From the NCBI GenBank assembly GCA_014529385.2, contig CM043956.1, positions 61,255,120 to 61,319,119 on the forward strand: DNA of 64,000 bases, written 5' to 3'. The position numbers and the translations under genes were made by a program. This document shows positions 31,981 to 43,960 of the stretch, piece by piece. The notes under the pieces were generated by a model. It saw only the letters and a program-made list of their open reading frames with translations. It was not told the DNA's origin and searched no databases. Numbering within the stretch: position 1 is the first letter of the stretch; each line of letters opens with the position of its first letter. Source of the DNA: Adiantum capillus-veneris. Lineage: Eukaryota; Streptophyta; Polypodiopsida; Polypodiales; Pteridaceae.

Positions 31981-32591
31981 TGGTAACAGAGCTTCTTGGT
32001 GGAGCTTAGCGTGTGAAGCCCTTGGCGTGGAGGAGCAGCTCCTTGAGAGGAGAAGACTATCTTCGTCGCTAGTGTTTTCCTCTCCAACCCTTGTCGTTGC
32101 CCTTCCTTACTCTAGCGTTCTAAAACTTTGCCCAAAATCGGCGTCGTTTTTTTTCCCTTAGTCACTAGCGTTTTAAAACGCTAGCGCTTGGTAACATTTT
32201 CACCTGCTTGAGCGTGTTCTCTCCTTTCGTGTTTTGAGACGTCGACAACAACAGTTCCCCCCCCTGTCCGTTTGTGTTATGAAACGTTGCTAGGCACAAC
32301 GGTGGCTCTCTTTCTGTGCTGCATTTTGAAATGTGTTGCGACAGGTGGTCTCCTTTGCATTGAGCCCAACGTTTTGAAACGCTGCGGGTTGTGTGTAGTC
32401 GAGTTTATCTCTCAACGTGCAAAGAGGGAGAGATTAGGCATTGCCTCAGTGGGTTGAGTATTGGAGCGCCTTGTGAGCAAAGCTTTGTGGATCGGTTGGG
32501 TTCGGCATTGGAGATTCATCGGCTTGGTGTTAGTGTGGCCACACTTGGAGTGCGAGAAGGTTCCCGGAGTTCCATATCTTGCAACTTCATC

Positions 32592-33463
32592 ATGGTCCCC
32601 CCTTGCTCGAGCGCCAATGACAAATTGAACGGAAATAACTATGCTCATTAGAATTTGATTATGCAACTCTGGTTCTCACGGATGTTGTCAACTGGCTCGG
32701 AGCCTCGTTCCCAGAGGGATCCCCCAAACAGGGACACCCGCCTTGAATATCTCAAATCGTGTGTCGATTGGGATGCGGCTAATGCGAAGGCAATGTGGGC
32801 CATTGCGGAATCTCTTACAAAGGACCGATCTCTAGCTATTCAGACCTTGAAGACTGCCAAGGAAATGCGGTTCAAGCTCGTAGGAATGTTTGATCGGGAT
32901 TCTACGATGCAAGCAGTCACCCTTCTTGTGGACAGTTATTTGCCATCCACTTTCCACGAGGAAGTTCCATGCAATCATTTCTTATGAAGACTAAAGTTAT
33001 TCATGATCAACTATTGGCTATGAAGAGTGCACAAACGAGTACCGAGTTAGCTACTTTGGTTCTCACGAAGTTGCCTAAAGAGTATGAAACAGTGGCTAGG
33101 ACACTTCGGCTACAAGTCATGAAAGAAAAGTTGGAATTTGATGATCTCAGCTCTTTTCTCATTGAGGAGGAAGGCGTGTTGGTAAGTCGAGGCAAAATTC
33201 AGATTTATGAGACAGTGTAAGCACAAGATGAAGCACTTTCTGCTTCGGATTCCAAAAAGAGGATGCAGTACCGTTGTCACAAATGTGGAAAGCGTGGTCA
33301 TCTGGCCAAGAATTGCAAATCCAAAGGCAAAGACAGATATTCTACAAAGGACAAAGGTAAAAGCAAGCAACAAGAGGAAAGCAGTGATAGTGTCTCAGGG
33401 AAGGACAACAAGGAGGTTGCTGGCGTGGCGGTGACTACACTGGCACGGACTCCCACCTTCTAG
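32592..33463 (+). pseudogene. E5 gag with CCHC knuckle (broken)
   Basis: Starts at ATG 32592 with KLNGNNYAH, the copia Gag start. A TAG at about 32649 replaces the usual Trp codon of the NYxxW motif. The same frame continues with LEYLKSCVDWDAANAKAMW (the UBN2 pattern) to about 32980. A frameshift leads to 32969-33220 with LTKLPKEYETVARTL, another stop (TAA) lies at 33218, and the knuckle CHKCGKRGHLAKNC is at about 33270-33320. The end is basic and Ser-rich. Gag would package the RNA, but this copy is damaged in three places. Confidence 0.85.
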
Positions 33464-33477
33464 TCACATAAAGATCG

Positions 33478-33861
33478 ATGTCACCACTAGCTTCAGCCAG
33501 AGAGAGGCTTGTAAGTGGCAGAGAGGGGCAAGCAATGCTCCCTATAATTAATTTGGACCCTTATGTTGGAGTTCAAGTTATTGGTGTTTGGACCTATAGG
33601 TTGGAATTCAATGCACATGCATCTGGTAGGGAACCAATCAGACGTCTAAAACAGTATGGATGGGCGCGCCAATTCATCATTGTTGGTCGGATCATGGACA
33701 GGATGTGTTCCAGAGTACATTATCTTGGAGTTTTATATTTTGGACGTGGTGTGTTCATAGTTCACGAATGGGGATTATTGGACGTAGTATGGTCTACAGT
33801 TCAAAGTTTCTACAAAGGCAACCGATGCTCAAGATGGCATTACTTTCAGGTACAAAGTTGA
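33478..33861 (+). CDS. E5 downstream ORF of unknown function
   Basis: 127 codons, just after gag and in the place where pol would start in a normal copia element. It shows no resemblance to protease, integrase or RT that I can see. A segment of about 60 residues (VGVQVIGVW, FNAHASGREPIRRLK, GWARQFIIVG, IMDRMC) is also present in E4 at 28557-28750 with mostly conserved residues, so it belonged to the family ancestor. It could be a captured host sequence, a residual pol part or non-coding. Whether it is translated is unknown. Confidence 0.4.
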   Translation: MSPLASARERLVSGREGQAMLPIINLDPYVGVQVIGVWTYRLEFNAHASGREPIRRLKQYGWARQFIIVGRIMDRMCSRVHYLGVLYFGRGVFIVHEWGLLDVVWSTVQSFYKGNRCSRWHYFQVQS

Positions 33862-33973
33862 GAGCAACACCGAGGTGTATCGAGTAGTCCGAGGCATTCT
33901 ATTGGGGTGTCCATGGTAGCTTCTTCATCGGCTTGGTCTCACTATTGATGTCCACTATGAGCTGCAAAGAGGG

Positions 33974-34174
33974 TGTTAGAGTTTTGGCATCTCAAGTGAG
34001 TTGCCCAATGTGATCCCATTATTTAGTTTGGCTTCTAGGTATTTATTTTACTTATTTGTCAAAGTCTTGGGTAGTCTTGGGTAGGGAAATTTACTGGGCT
34101 TGCTATATAAGCAACTCCTTGCCTCCATTGTATACACATTCAATTATTCATTGCCAAGGTTGATTGGTTCAAGA

Positions 34175-34218
<44 letters not shown>

Positions 34219-34271
34219 CTCTCATGCTCACTCCCCTTGGTCTCTACGCTTCCGCATCGTCGATTTTGACA
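33974..34271 (+). repeat. E5 right LTR
   Basis: 298 bp with a clear TATA box (GCTATATAAGC, about 34102-34112) and a (CT)n tract at about 34175-34215. The length difference from the left LTR comes from a duplicated TCTTGGGTAG unit and variation around the CT tract. Confidence 0.93.
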
Positions 34272-34276
34272 ACATC

Positions 34277-37200
34277 ATATCTCTATTTTCTTCCCTATGA
34301 ATCCACGTGTTGCTTGCAAAAAGGATAGAAAATGAACCATTGTTGAGGGTCAATTTCGCCCGAGTGGCTCATTATTGCTTGCAAGTTTAAGAAAGGGAGC
34401 CCACACATAAATAACTACAAGATAAGTTACTGATTTTAGGACATGTGAGAAAAAGGGCCATTTTCCAAATGTGGAAAAGGTTATGACTTATTCATGCTTT
34501 TTCCCACCAAGATTGTTAAAATTTTTAGTCGCTTTCCTAAGTTCTTAGCTCCCAACTCAAAATATTTCTTGATAGCTCTCTTGACCATGCCAAATCCAAT
34601 AGCTGTCTTTTATTGTAATATGGGTTAAGTGTAAAACCCATGTTTGTTGGAATCTTATTCCTATGTTTGATCTTTCTGTATTATTTGCGAGGTTATTATG
34701 GATGTTTACAAGTTTAAAAAGTAGCGTGCCATGATTAATCAATAGTTCGTGAAATAGAAGCAAGCCAGCTCGATGTAGGGACATTCATGAATAAAATGCA
34801 ATTCAGTTCAGTTCATGGACATTCGTGAATTAAATGTTGCTTTCTAGAAAATAGTGCAATAGATGTTGGTTTGTAGCAACACATGTGGAGCATTTGTGTC
34901 GGACCTCTAGCCATTGTAGACGTGCTCTTTGCCTAATCTTCATTCGGTAATTTTTAGGTGGCACTTGCAAGGTACTTATATGACAATCACATTGCTTGAT
35001 TGGATTTTGGTGTCTCCTAGGGGATCTTTAAGTTGGAGTATTTTTGTAAATTTCTTTTGTATGCCTTCCACATAGATGATATTTTTGCAAGTTAACATTT
35101 TTTTCAAACCAATTTGGGATCTAAGAAACAAATAAAAAAAGTTGATATAAGTGTACCTTTAATAATGTGTTTTGGCTTGTTTGCAAGGCTTTGTACAGAC
35201 TCTTCTTGAAGTTTCTTTGAAGCATCCACGACCTCACGACACGATTGAGACTTGGAGTTAGCCAATGTATGAAGTAAAAATGAGAAGAAATTATACCTTT
35301 TGTAGATATAGAGATGCATTACATGCACGGGATGCTAACATGTGATCTTACAATTTGCAACTGGTTGTTAAACATTACTCCATATGTGGTCATTCTCTTA
35401 TGGATAGTATAAGTGGCCATGGTTCCATAGTCACAACCCAATGCAATCAGCCATATGATTCTTTTTCTTGGCTCATTCATCTCATCGTGTCCCTTCCATA
35501 TGCCCAACCATCATATTTCATGACTTCATGCAAGTACAAAAAGGTATGTCGAGTTGATCCATTAATTGTACCATTGCTGCTCCATAAACCTCCATCGAGG
35601 TGGTATAAATTGACCACCTCTAGCCTTGATGCACATATGAACAAAAGCTCACTCCCTATGCATCACCGCTCTTTTGCATACACCAACATTATCAGATAGA
35701 TCACCTTGCCCAAGTTTAAACAATACATTGTACTCAAACAACTCATCCATAAGTCAATAACATTAACCAAGTTAGGCCACCTTTTGGGCATAAACTCCAT
35801 GTCATGCACATGATCTATAACACAAAGATTGAGCTATTAAATGAGCTTATTGACTAGGTGCTTTTCCATGAGTGGAGAGGAGGCTCTTGGGTGGCACACA
35901 ACAATCTTTACGAATACATGCATGCAACTCGGCCATGAATACATTTTACTTGCCTACATGGCCACTCCATGCCCCAATATCAACTCAAAAGACGCCCTTG
36001 TTACTAACCAATTTTCAACCATCACTATCCATTGCTGCTTTCGGCCTCAAAACAGCCCTACAACTCTCATCTATTAAAACAATCTTTTCAGCCTCAACTC
36101 AGGTGTATCATGGCCTCCCTCGAATCACCCCCAAAATTGAAGTTTTCAACGTTACATTCAAGTGTATCCATGCCATGTTCGGGCCTCAAATCAATTATGG
36201 AATGTTCAGCCAAACCGTTCCAAGATTCGACGATAATTGAAGACAATCTAAGCGTTCCATGAAGTTTCACAATGAGCATTCAAATAAAAAATAACATCAA
36301 CTATACTCAAAACTATCTTGTCATCCTTGAAAGAGTCAAAGAATCATCCATACCACATCCTTCATTGCTAGTCCCATTGCCTTGACCACCCTCAACACAA
36401 GTACTATATTTTGTCCACTAGATCATATTGGCTTTCAACAATGAATGCCTTCAAGGGGAGGATATGTGTCTTCTTGATGCTATCTCTTTACCTTTCCTTT
36501 CTTGGCCGCCTCTTTGTTCACTTATTCTGCTTTGCTTCTTTCTCATGTTCCATTTTTTTCATTTCCTCTCCCTTCTCCTCTTTGCAGTTCTCTACCGAAT
36601 AGAATCTTCAACAGTCTTTTCTTTCTCGAGCTCTCCCTTCTTCCCTTAAATTGGCAGTTCTCTGCTTGAATAGGAGCTTCAATAGCCTTTTCTTTAGCCT
36701 CTTTCTCCAACTCAGGGGGCTTGGATTGCCCATCATAATAATATTGTTTCAGCAACGTTGAGCTGCTTCATTTGAGTGTGTTTATTTTCTCCTCCTACTA
36801 TCACCTCCTACTAAAAAAACAAAGGGCCAGAAGAGTGCCTTCCCCGTCTCTTCTGCAAACGTGTCTCTGGCACCTTCTCTCTTGCTTGCGGTTATTTGCT
36901 GCTCTTGCTCGCTTTCTCTCAATCGTCTTTGCCGTGCTTCAAATGTTGATAATGAGCACGTCCTATTTCAACTAGTCTTGCTTGGTGGGCGTTGATATAC
37001 AATGTTGTAGCAATGAATGCTATAACAAACATGATCTGCCAATGTACCCCTTGTTACATTCACAATTTGTCTTAAGATAAGGTCAAAAGCCGTTCGGATT
37101 AGCATGGATAGTAGGTAAACCAAATCGAAGGAAGCAATGTGAAAAATTCTAAAACGAGCAAATGAATAAAGCATCAATGGATTGCAATAAGAAATGACTT

Positions 37201-38662
37201 GCTTTACTGACTACAATGCTGTACATGTGTTTTTTGATTGTCCAAGCTACACACCGATCTTTGAGTCAAGCTACAAAAAAACAATCTAGATAGTTAAACA
37301 TTTCGTCTTGCAATGAAGGGCCACATATTGAAAATGCGAAGTATACAATGCACATCATGCAGAAGTACGATACAAAAGTAAGGTGGAGAATTGGCATTGT
37401 GGTCTCTCCAAAAATAATAAGAAATGGAAGTCGTGCCTTGTATTGTAGCATTTATGTGTTGTGCCAAGCAAACACATAGGCATAGGGAATTGGATGTACA
37501 TAACGGACCTTGTGGTGTTCTTGAGCTGGAGTCGTGCTTGTGCATTCAAAACGTCAACTGTTGTGAATACATGTCCTCTCTGTCAGACACAAAACAGGAG
37601 TTAAGACAAAGACAAAAGATAGAGGATATTGATTAAGCTTAAAGAGAAGATTTATGTTCTATGTCAAGGGTCCACGAAATGAAGAATTATGGCTACTTAT
37701 TATTAAGCGCCTTGCCAACCTTATTTGCATTCAATTAAAATTTGATAATGAAAAATTGGCTCAGGTCACCGCACTCGAATGGATCCTCCAATCAAGTTCT
37801 AATTTTACATTTTCTTAGCAGCTTCATTGTTAAAGAGCTCGAGGCAGCTATTTCATAACCCACTCTCTTCTTAGTGTTTTTTCTTTGAGTTTCTTCCCAT
37901 CCCACGAACACCCCCTTCGCCCTCGTCCAGTTGTAGTTCTACGCTGACGCTCTACGCTTCTTGGTGTTTAAGGTCCAAGGTACTAGCCCAAAGGAAAACC
38001 TATTTATTGATTGGCTATTTTATAGCTACTTAGAAAATGGTGGTATGCATCTTATTAAACATCCCAATACTCTAAATTATTATAGGCAGCGTTTTTGTGT
38101 AGAAGCAGTTTGTCTCACATGTTTTCTCTAATCATATATTGCTACGCATTGAGATGCGTCCCTTCCGAGAGAGATGTAGCGTGCACATGTACCATTTGCC
38201 TTCCAGATCGTTCACTAACGGATGCTCGCCGATTGCAGCTTTGTGCACATGCAAGGCAGTCGTTGAAGGAACGCTTAACTCAATTATTGCTTAGATCGCG
38301 TTGCAGGTGAATTAACCAATCAAGATGCTCCACGCCACAGCGCTGTAGCTTTTGCAGCACGCTCAGGCCCCTGTCACACTGGGACAGGCGGCCATGCTTT
38401 GCTGGCAGCTCATGGCCACCACGTCCCACTGTAAAAATCCTTGGCCTGAGACATGGGTGTCACACAGGATGGCCAGCACGCTCACGAAAAGCTGCAACAG
38501 TCTGACGAAAAGCTGCAATATACTCTTGCTCCTCCAATCAGCACTCGAGCCCAAAAGTTGGCCGTGGGGGGGAGGCCGGTACACTTTGTGAAAATCTTGG
38601 CCATTAGGTGGACGTCCAGCTCAGCCGTTTGAACGCAGGGATGAACGACGCCATGTGCGCAC

Positions 38663-38665
<3 letters not shown>
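34277..38665. other. Intergenic stretch without supported genes
   Basis: About 4.4 kb, AT-rich. Open frames are short and of biased composition (for example 35841-36240 and 36411-36650), with no domain. Small direct repeats such as GGACATTC(A/G)TGAAT near 34779 and 34815 are seen. There is no sign of LTRs or TIRs. Confidence 0.5.

Positions 38666-38705
<40 letters not shown>
38666..38705. repeat. (GA)n microsatellite
   Basis: About 20 GA units. Confidence 0.95.
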
Positions 38706-38707
<2 letters not shown>

Positions 38708-39059
38708 CCAGCTGGTGAAGTTAAAGACGTTGGAGAGCTGGTGAAGTTAAAGACATTGGACGACCAACTGGTACTGCAGTTTCAAGCCATTGACTGGGCA
38801 CCGATGGAGGTGATGTCCAACACTAAGTCATCGACGTCTGATTATATTGTGATGACTAGTAGCCACGTCAACTACCTGCCTATGCGAGCTTTTGAAAAGA
38901 GAGCTGAAAGTATTGGAAGTTGTATTTCACAAAAAATGCCTTGCTGGTAGTAGGTTCAATGACAAGAGCTCCAATACGATTGATACATATACAAGAAGTT
39001 TTAGAAATTTTCTCATGTAGGAAAATGGAGTCTTTTCCAGTGTTTTTCATACAATGAAT

Positions 39060-39214
39060 AACATCATGAGCTTCTGTTCGAGAGGCACCGCATACCTAGC
39101 TAGGTACGATTGGGGGCAGGGGACTGCTGGCACCCCCACCGGGCCGGCGGTCCCCTGCCCCCAATCGTACCTAGCTAGGTATGCGGTGCCTCCCTCACAG
39201 AAGCTCATGATGTT
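39060..39214. repeat. Near-perfect hairpin, 72-bp arms, 11-nt loop
   Basis: The left arm 39060-39131 and right arm 39143-39214 are reverse complements with a few mismatches near the middle (TTCGA versus GAGGG) and near the loop (CTGCT versus CCGCC). A smaller palindrome, TACCTAGCTAGGTA, lies in each arm. No target duplication was found at the ends. It could be a young foldback element, a small-RNA precursor or an inverted duplication. Confidence 0.85.
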
Positions 39215-39836
39215 GAGGTAAGTCACAATGTGGAAATTATTGTGAGAATTTGTCCAAAACTTCTTGTGATAGACCCTTTCTATTTTAGAATGGCAAGGGT
39301 ACACTTAGCAGAGGACTGTAGGACATAGGCTTGCAAATGGGTGTGTAAGTCCTGAAGGTTTTGGGCTGCAGTGCCTCTGTCTGCTCTCCTTGATCGATTG
39401 GTTTTGTTGGTTCAGAGGTGGCAGTAGAAAATGAAACACTCTCCATGGTTCATTAGCCTCTTGTTCAATACAAAATATAAAGCCTGTGTGGTAAATTTTA
39501 AAGGCAAATTCACTCTGCATAGACACTAAATTTCTCCTATCTTTTAAGTCTGTTGGCATTGCCCTTGCAAAAAACGCAATGCAAATAGGTTCCTTGATTT
39601 GAAGAAGCCCATTTCACGTCCTTTGTGAGTGAAGTTTTGATGACACTACCTATCCGTCTAGGCTGCAAGCAGTTCACTGTTAGGCTTTTTCAACACATAG
39701 GTTCAACGCAACAGGGTGTGGTTATTACAATGTGGTGATGGATTTGAGTATTTGGAGTATTTGAAGTCATCATAAACCATGGCTTCCACTCACTAGCATG
39801 GTGCGATTTCGGGCAAAATGCCGATGATGGAACTCA

Positions 39837-40370
39837 ATGCTCCTATCAGGAAGGTTCTTGAGCTCACACTCCAAGAGCTCTCTATGCAGACAACCCTGTT
39901 TTTTTCTCTACACAATTGGCCAATTGCATGCACTTATGGCCCCTCCCTTGGCAAGTGGCTCACCTGACTCAAGCCTATGTCGTCGAATGCAAGCAACATC
40001 AGACAACCCTGTTTTTTTCTCTGCACAATTGGCCAATTGCATGCACTTATGGCCCCTCCCTTGGCAAGTGGCTCACCTGACTCAAGCCTATGTCGTTGAA
40101 TGCATCGATGATTGCATCAGCATGGAGTTTCCTTTGTTTACTGAATGCCGGGTGTTGTTTGTGTGCAATCCCATCACGGGAAACGTCAAAGCTCTGCCTC
40201 ATCCACAAGATCACCATGCTTGAGGACCGGAGAAACAATTCCTACTTAATTGTAATAGTCGAAGTGGACGGCTTGCCGATGCCAAAACCCTCACAACTTC
40301 AGTCTGATCACAGAGGTCGTCTACTCTCGTTGCAACACATGACATGCAGCCAAGGATCCACCGCCTAAAG
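39837..40370 (+). pseudogene. F-box/kelch-type gene remnant (tentative)
   Basis: In the frame of 39837-40223 the end of the reading is LFVCNPITGNVKALP, which matches the F-box-associated pattern VCNP(L/V)TxxWxxLP. The next stretch, in another frame from about 40218, gives NNSYLIVIVEVDG, similar to the SYKLIVxG strand that follows in these proteins. A frameshift near 40220 separates them. The front part is made of a 113-bp tandem duplication, and no F-box itself is seen. Read as a decayed fragment. Confidence 0.4.
39889..40101. repeat. 113-bp tandem duplication
   Basis: 39889-40001 and 40002-40101 onwards carry the same sequence (GACAACCCTGTTTTTTTCTC...CAAGCCTATGTCGT) with very few differences, so the duplication is recent. 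Confidence 0.9.
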
Positions 40371-40540
40371 CCAAATTTGGATCTGATGTCTAGTGGGTTT
40401 TTCGCAAAATTTCAGAGCTCTAACTCGGCGTGGCGATGGCTAGGTGGAGCTTGCGGATATGGGAGGCTTGCCAGGACGCCTTATAAACGCATGTGAGTGC
40501 AACTAGCCCTATTCTCTTTTGCAACGGAGAGGGCATTTAC

Positions 40541-40895
40541 GTCATCAATTGACGTTCAACTGATGCGCCTAGGGTGCGAAGAGGGGAGATGGTGGCTATC
40601 GATGGTGTCTGCAGATGGTTTTCAGGGTGTGCGAGATGGGAGCAGATGGGTGCTTGCAATTTATCCAAAGACGTTGGATGCTGCCTGTCATTGCATTTGC
40701 AAGATGGTGACGACGATGTACCAACAACTCCACATAGCTGCACAGGAAGATCTAAGAGGCAACAAAGATTTCTGACCGTTCACACCGTCAATTGACGTTC
40801 AGTTTTGATGGTGCGGTACAAATAGGGGCGACGGTTTCTATCAATGGTGTCTACATGTGGTTTTCAGGGTGAGAGATTGGAGCAGATGGATTTCC
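40541..40895. repeat. Degenerate ~245-bp tandem repeat
   Basis: TCAATTGACGTTCA at about 40546 and 40789, and the block ATGGTGTCT...TGGTTTTCAGGGTG...GAGCAGATGG at about 40601 and 40844, repeat with a spacing of about 243 bp. Confidence 0.7.
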
Positions 40896-43800
40896 CTTTC
40901 ATTAAGTAAACAAACTAACTCATGTGCAAGACTTTTGCGCTATCCTTTAGAGGCTTTTGGAGGCTCTATGAAGCTAACCCAGGCTAGAGTTAGCCTTCTA
41001 ATTTAGAACTTGCTAAATTAGAATGAACATTGGTAAATATTAAACTTACCTGCGGATTTAAAGATTCGCCTTCTGTGCCCAACCTTAGCACAGTCCTTTG
41101 GAGGTACTACAAAGCTGGTCTCAAAACCTGCTAAACATAAGCTAACTCTAGTAAGTTTTAATTTTACGCTAAGTCTTTGTAGACTTCATACCTAGAGTTT
41201 AATGAGTTAATTTGATAGCTTAGAATTTACAAAGTTAAATGTTATTTTTAGACTCCTGTAATTGCTCTAATTAATCTCCTTTGTTCTGTATCTTTGATCA
41301 AGGTTGCTCGTGATAGATTTATTCTTTATTGATTTATACCTATGACCTGAGATTATTAAATGACAATTATCCTCGTTCTTTTATAGACTTCTTTCCTTTG
41401 GTCCCCCAAGCCTTTGACAAACTAAGTCTATAAGCACTTTAACCAATTTCACTCGTTCTCTTTTATTTTTCCGAGACTTAAGTGACCAAATTAAGATGGA
41501 AAAGAAAAAAAGAAAATTAAACATCAATTTTCATGACATTATCTCTCTCTTGAAATCATAGTCGTCTTTGACTATGGAGCAGAGAAAATAAGTCGTAGCT
41601 AGTCCTTTTACTTTGGGTAGAGGATCATTGTTTTACCCATTGAAATCCTTCCACAATGGTCACTTATTCAACTTGGTGCTTGGAAGACTCACCTATCACA
41701 AGCATGTGGTTACTTAACCCTTGCATCTTCTAGAGTAGATTGGCAAAGTTTACTTGGTGCTTGAGAGACTAAGAACCTGCAAGCATGTGAATTACTAAGC
41801 TAGTAGTCATCTTTCATAGTAGATTGACAAAGTTTACTTGGTGCTTGAGAAAAACATATCTTCCCCAAGCATGATTCATTGTATGCATACACTTTAAAAA
41901 CTTAAGAGCATTAAAAAGAAATCTTAGAGTTAAAACGAGACAAAATTATTTATGAAATATATTTACTCATATCTAGTTCTTACCTTTGACATGAGTCATT
42001 GTAAGAATTTAAAGGTTTACCTTTATGAAATATATTTACTCATACCTAGTTCTTACCTTTGACATGAGTCATTGTAAGAATTTAAAGGTTTACATTTTCC
42101 TAACTGAATGAGAGGTCCTCAACCCCCTGACTCTCAAGTCGTGATGGGGTCCTTGACAGGTCTCTAGGCCTAATGAAAACTAAAGTTCTCAAGTAAGAAG
42201 AATTTGGGGAATAGACCTTTGCCATTGGAAATAGCTTGGGACTATAGCCCTAGAAAAAGACATAGTCCTGTCTCCCAAGAAAAAACGGAATAAAATCTAA
42301 AGGCTCCAAAAACTTTTTCAACCCTACAACTTCCGCAAATGGGATAAGGTATCTTCATCCAATGCTTTTTTCCCTCTACATGAGTGAGGGCACATCCGCT
42401 GGTGGACTACTCTTCCACTGAAGAAGTTTTCTAACGTTAGTGTGTAAGAATGGATAGTTACCTGACTAATCAGATCCACTTGTCTATGATCGACAACCTT
42501 AGTCGATCCCCACTTACCACCCCGCACTCACACATGCTTCTTTGTTTTTTAATTACTACCACAACCGTTTCACATTTAAAATATTAGTTCATTTTAACTT
42601 TCCGACACAATGATTCATATTGAAATCAGTATCGAAAAATGTTCTTTAGCAAACAAGCATCTTTAAACTTAAGACATGGTACTGTCCAAAACATTGACCA
42701 TAATAACCATGACCAATACTCTTCTTGTCTCAAGATCACTTAAGGGTGAAAAATGACACCCATTTCTTATTCATAATTCGGAGTGAAAATATCACCAAAA
42801 GTTTGGGGTCCCCATACAACTGGGCGACTCTCCCATGATAAAAAATGGTATCCTAATTTATGTAGAAACATCAAAACATGACAAAGTAGAGACTCATCAT
42901 TCATGGGGGTAACCGACTTATGTGTGACCTTATAGTCATCATTATTCATCAAAATATATCAAGGGGTTGGAGGTGTCTTGAGACAAGTTGGCTTAAGGAT
43001 GATCAATCATATCTTTCCTAATTCAACCAGATTAACCAAAAATATTTTTTTCGTAGCTTACAAAAATTGTACAATTGTTTCTTGGAAGATACCCTTCGGT
43101 TTTTTGGTCAATTTAATCATTTCCCGTCTTTATCCACTCTTTAACGGATGTAGTGTTATTACTTAAAAAGAATGTTAATTTACAACGAAGACCCACATGG
43201 GAATGGTAAGGTATTTGTTGAAGCTCAGGGACCCGAACACTCTCGTCCATAGGCCTATTTCTTGGACCAACCTCGGGATCGTGTGAGGCACTCGACCTCT
43301 TTGTAATACTATCATCTTCTTTAGTTGGCTGGTTCACCCGGGTCCTCTTGGGAGCCATGACTTTTATCCTTATAAAAAAGGACGAGACGTCTAATCATTA
43401 CGTAAATTATCAAACCTGATTTTACCATTCCATGTCGTACTTCCATAACCTAATTTTTAAACCCTTTGCGATAATTTAGTTCATTATAGAAGATTCTTGT
43501 GGTTTAATATCGTTTTTGTAACTCTTTATACCTTAGTTCAACCATAAGAATTCATGACTAATTTTTGGAAACAATCTAAAATTAGTAACTTCTTGACATA
43601 GTAAGTTCCTAATTATATATATATGTAAGCTGATATTTTTATCCTAGGATTCTTTATAGGGTTTCTAAGCTCTACTATTTATCTAAATTTTTTTGAGTCT
43701 TTTTCAGAATTTTTTGCTTTTAATTAATTCAAAATGACTTATTTTTTGCTTGAAATTCATTGTAGTAATTATCTAAATTTAACACCATATTAGAGATTTT

Positions 43801-43960
43801 AAGACTCTAGAACCAATTTGGAAATCACCATTGCTTTGAAGATATGGCCGTATGGACAATCTCAAACTGTTTTTTAAGACCAAAGATTTCCAAAAGGTAG
43901 TACTTGAAAAGGTCTTCGGCCAAACCATGCTCTCAAAAATTTGGGTAAGATTTGTCCATG
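40896..43960. other. Non-coding stretch with short tandem repeats
   Basis: AT-rich, without a gene I can support. A ~73-bp unit is repeated in tandem at about 41950-42095 (GAAATATATTTACTCATA...AATTTAAAGGTTTAC). TAGATTG(G/A)CAAAGTTTACTTGGTGCTTGAG is repeated at about 41740 and 41820. A short minus-strand frame at 43113-43358 starts MAPKRTR, without a known domain. Confidence 0.5.

Larger units (their letters stand above)
31707..34271 (+). mobile_element. E5: complete gag-only copia-type element
   Basis: LTRs of 274 and 298 bp (TGTTAGAG...TTTGACA) with a perfect 5-bp target duplication ACATC (31702-31706 and 34272-34276). The PBS is TGGTAACAGAGC (one change from the tRNA-Met type). The polypurine tract is GCAAAGAGGG before 33974. 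The inside is only 2 kb: a leader with palindromes, a copia gag with a CCHC knuckle and one further ORF. Protease, integrase and RT are absent. This is the TR-GAG type of non-autonomous element, and its mover is unknown. Confidence 0.93.

Noticed and set aside
34277-38665. Short open frames as host genes
   Set aside because: No domains, no splice logic, biased composition and no support on either strand.
43113-43358. MAPKRTR... minus-strand frame as a retrotransposon gag start
   Set aside because: Only the first residues are suggestive; no gag core, PBS or LTR is nearby.
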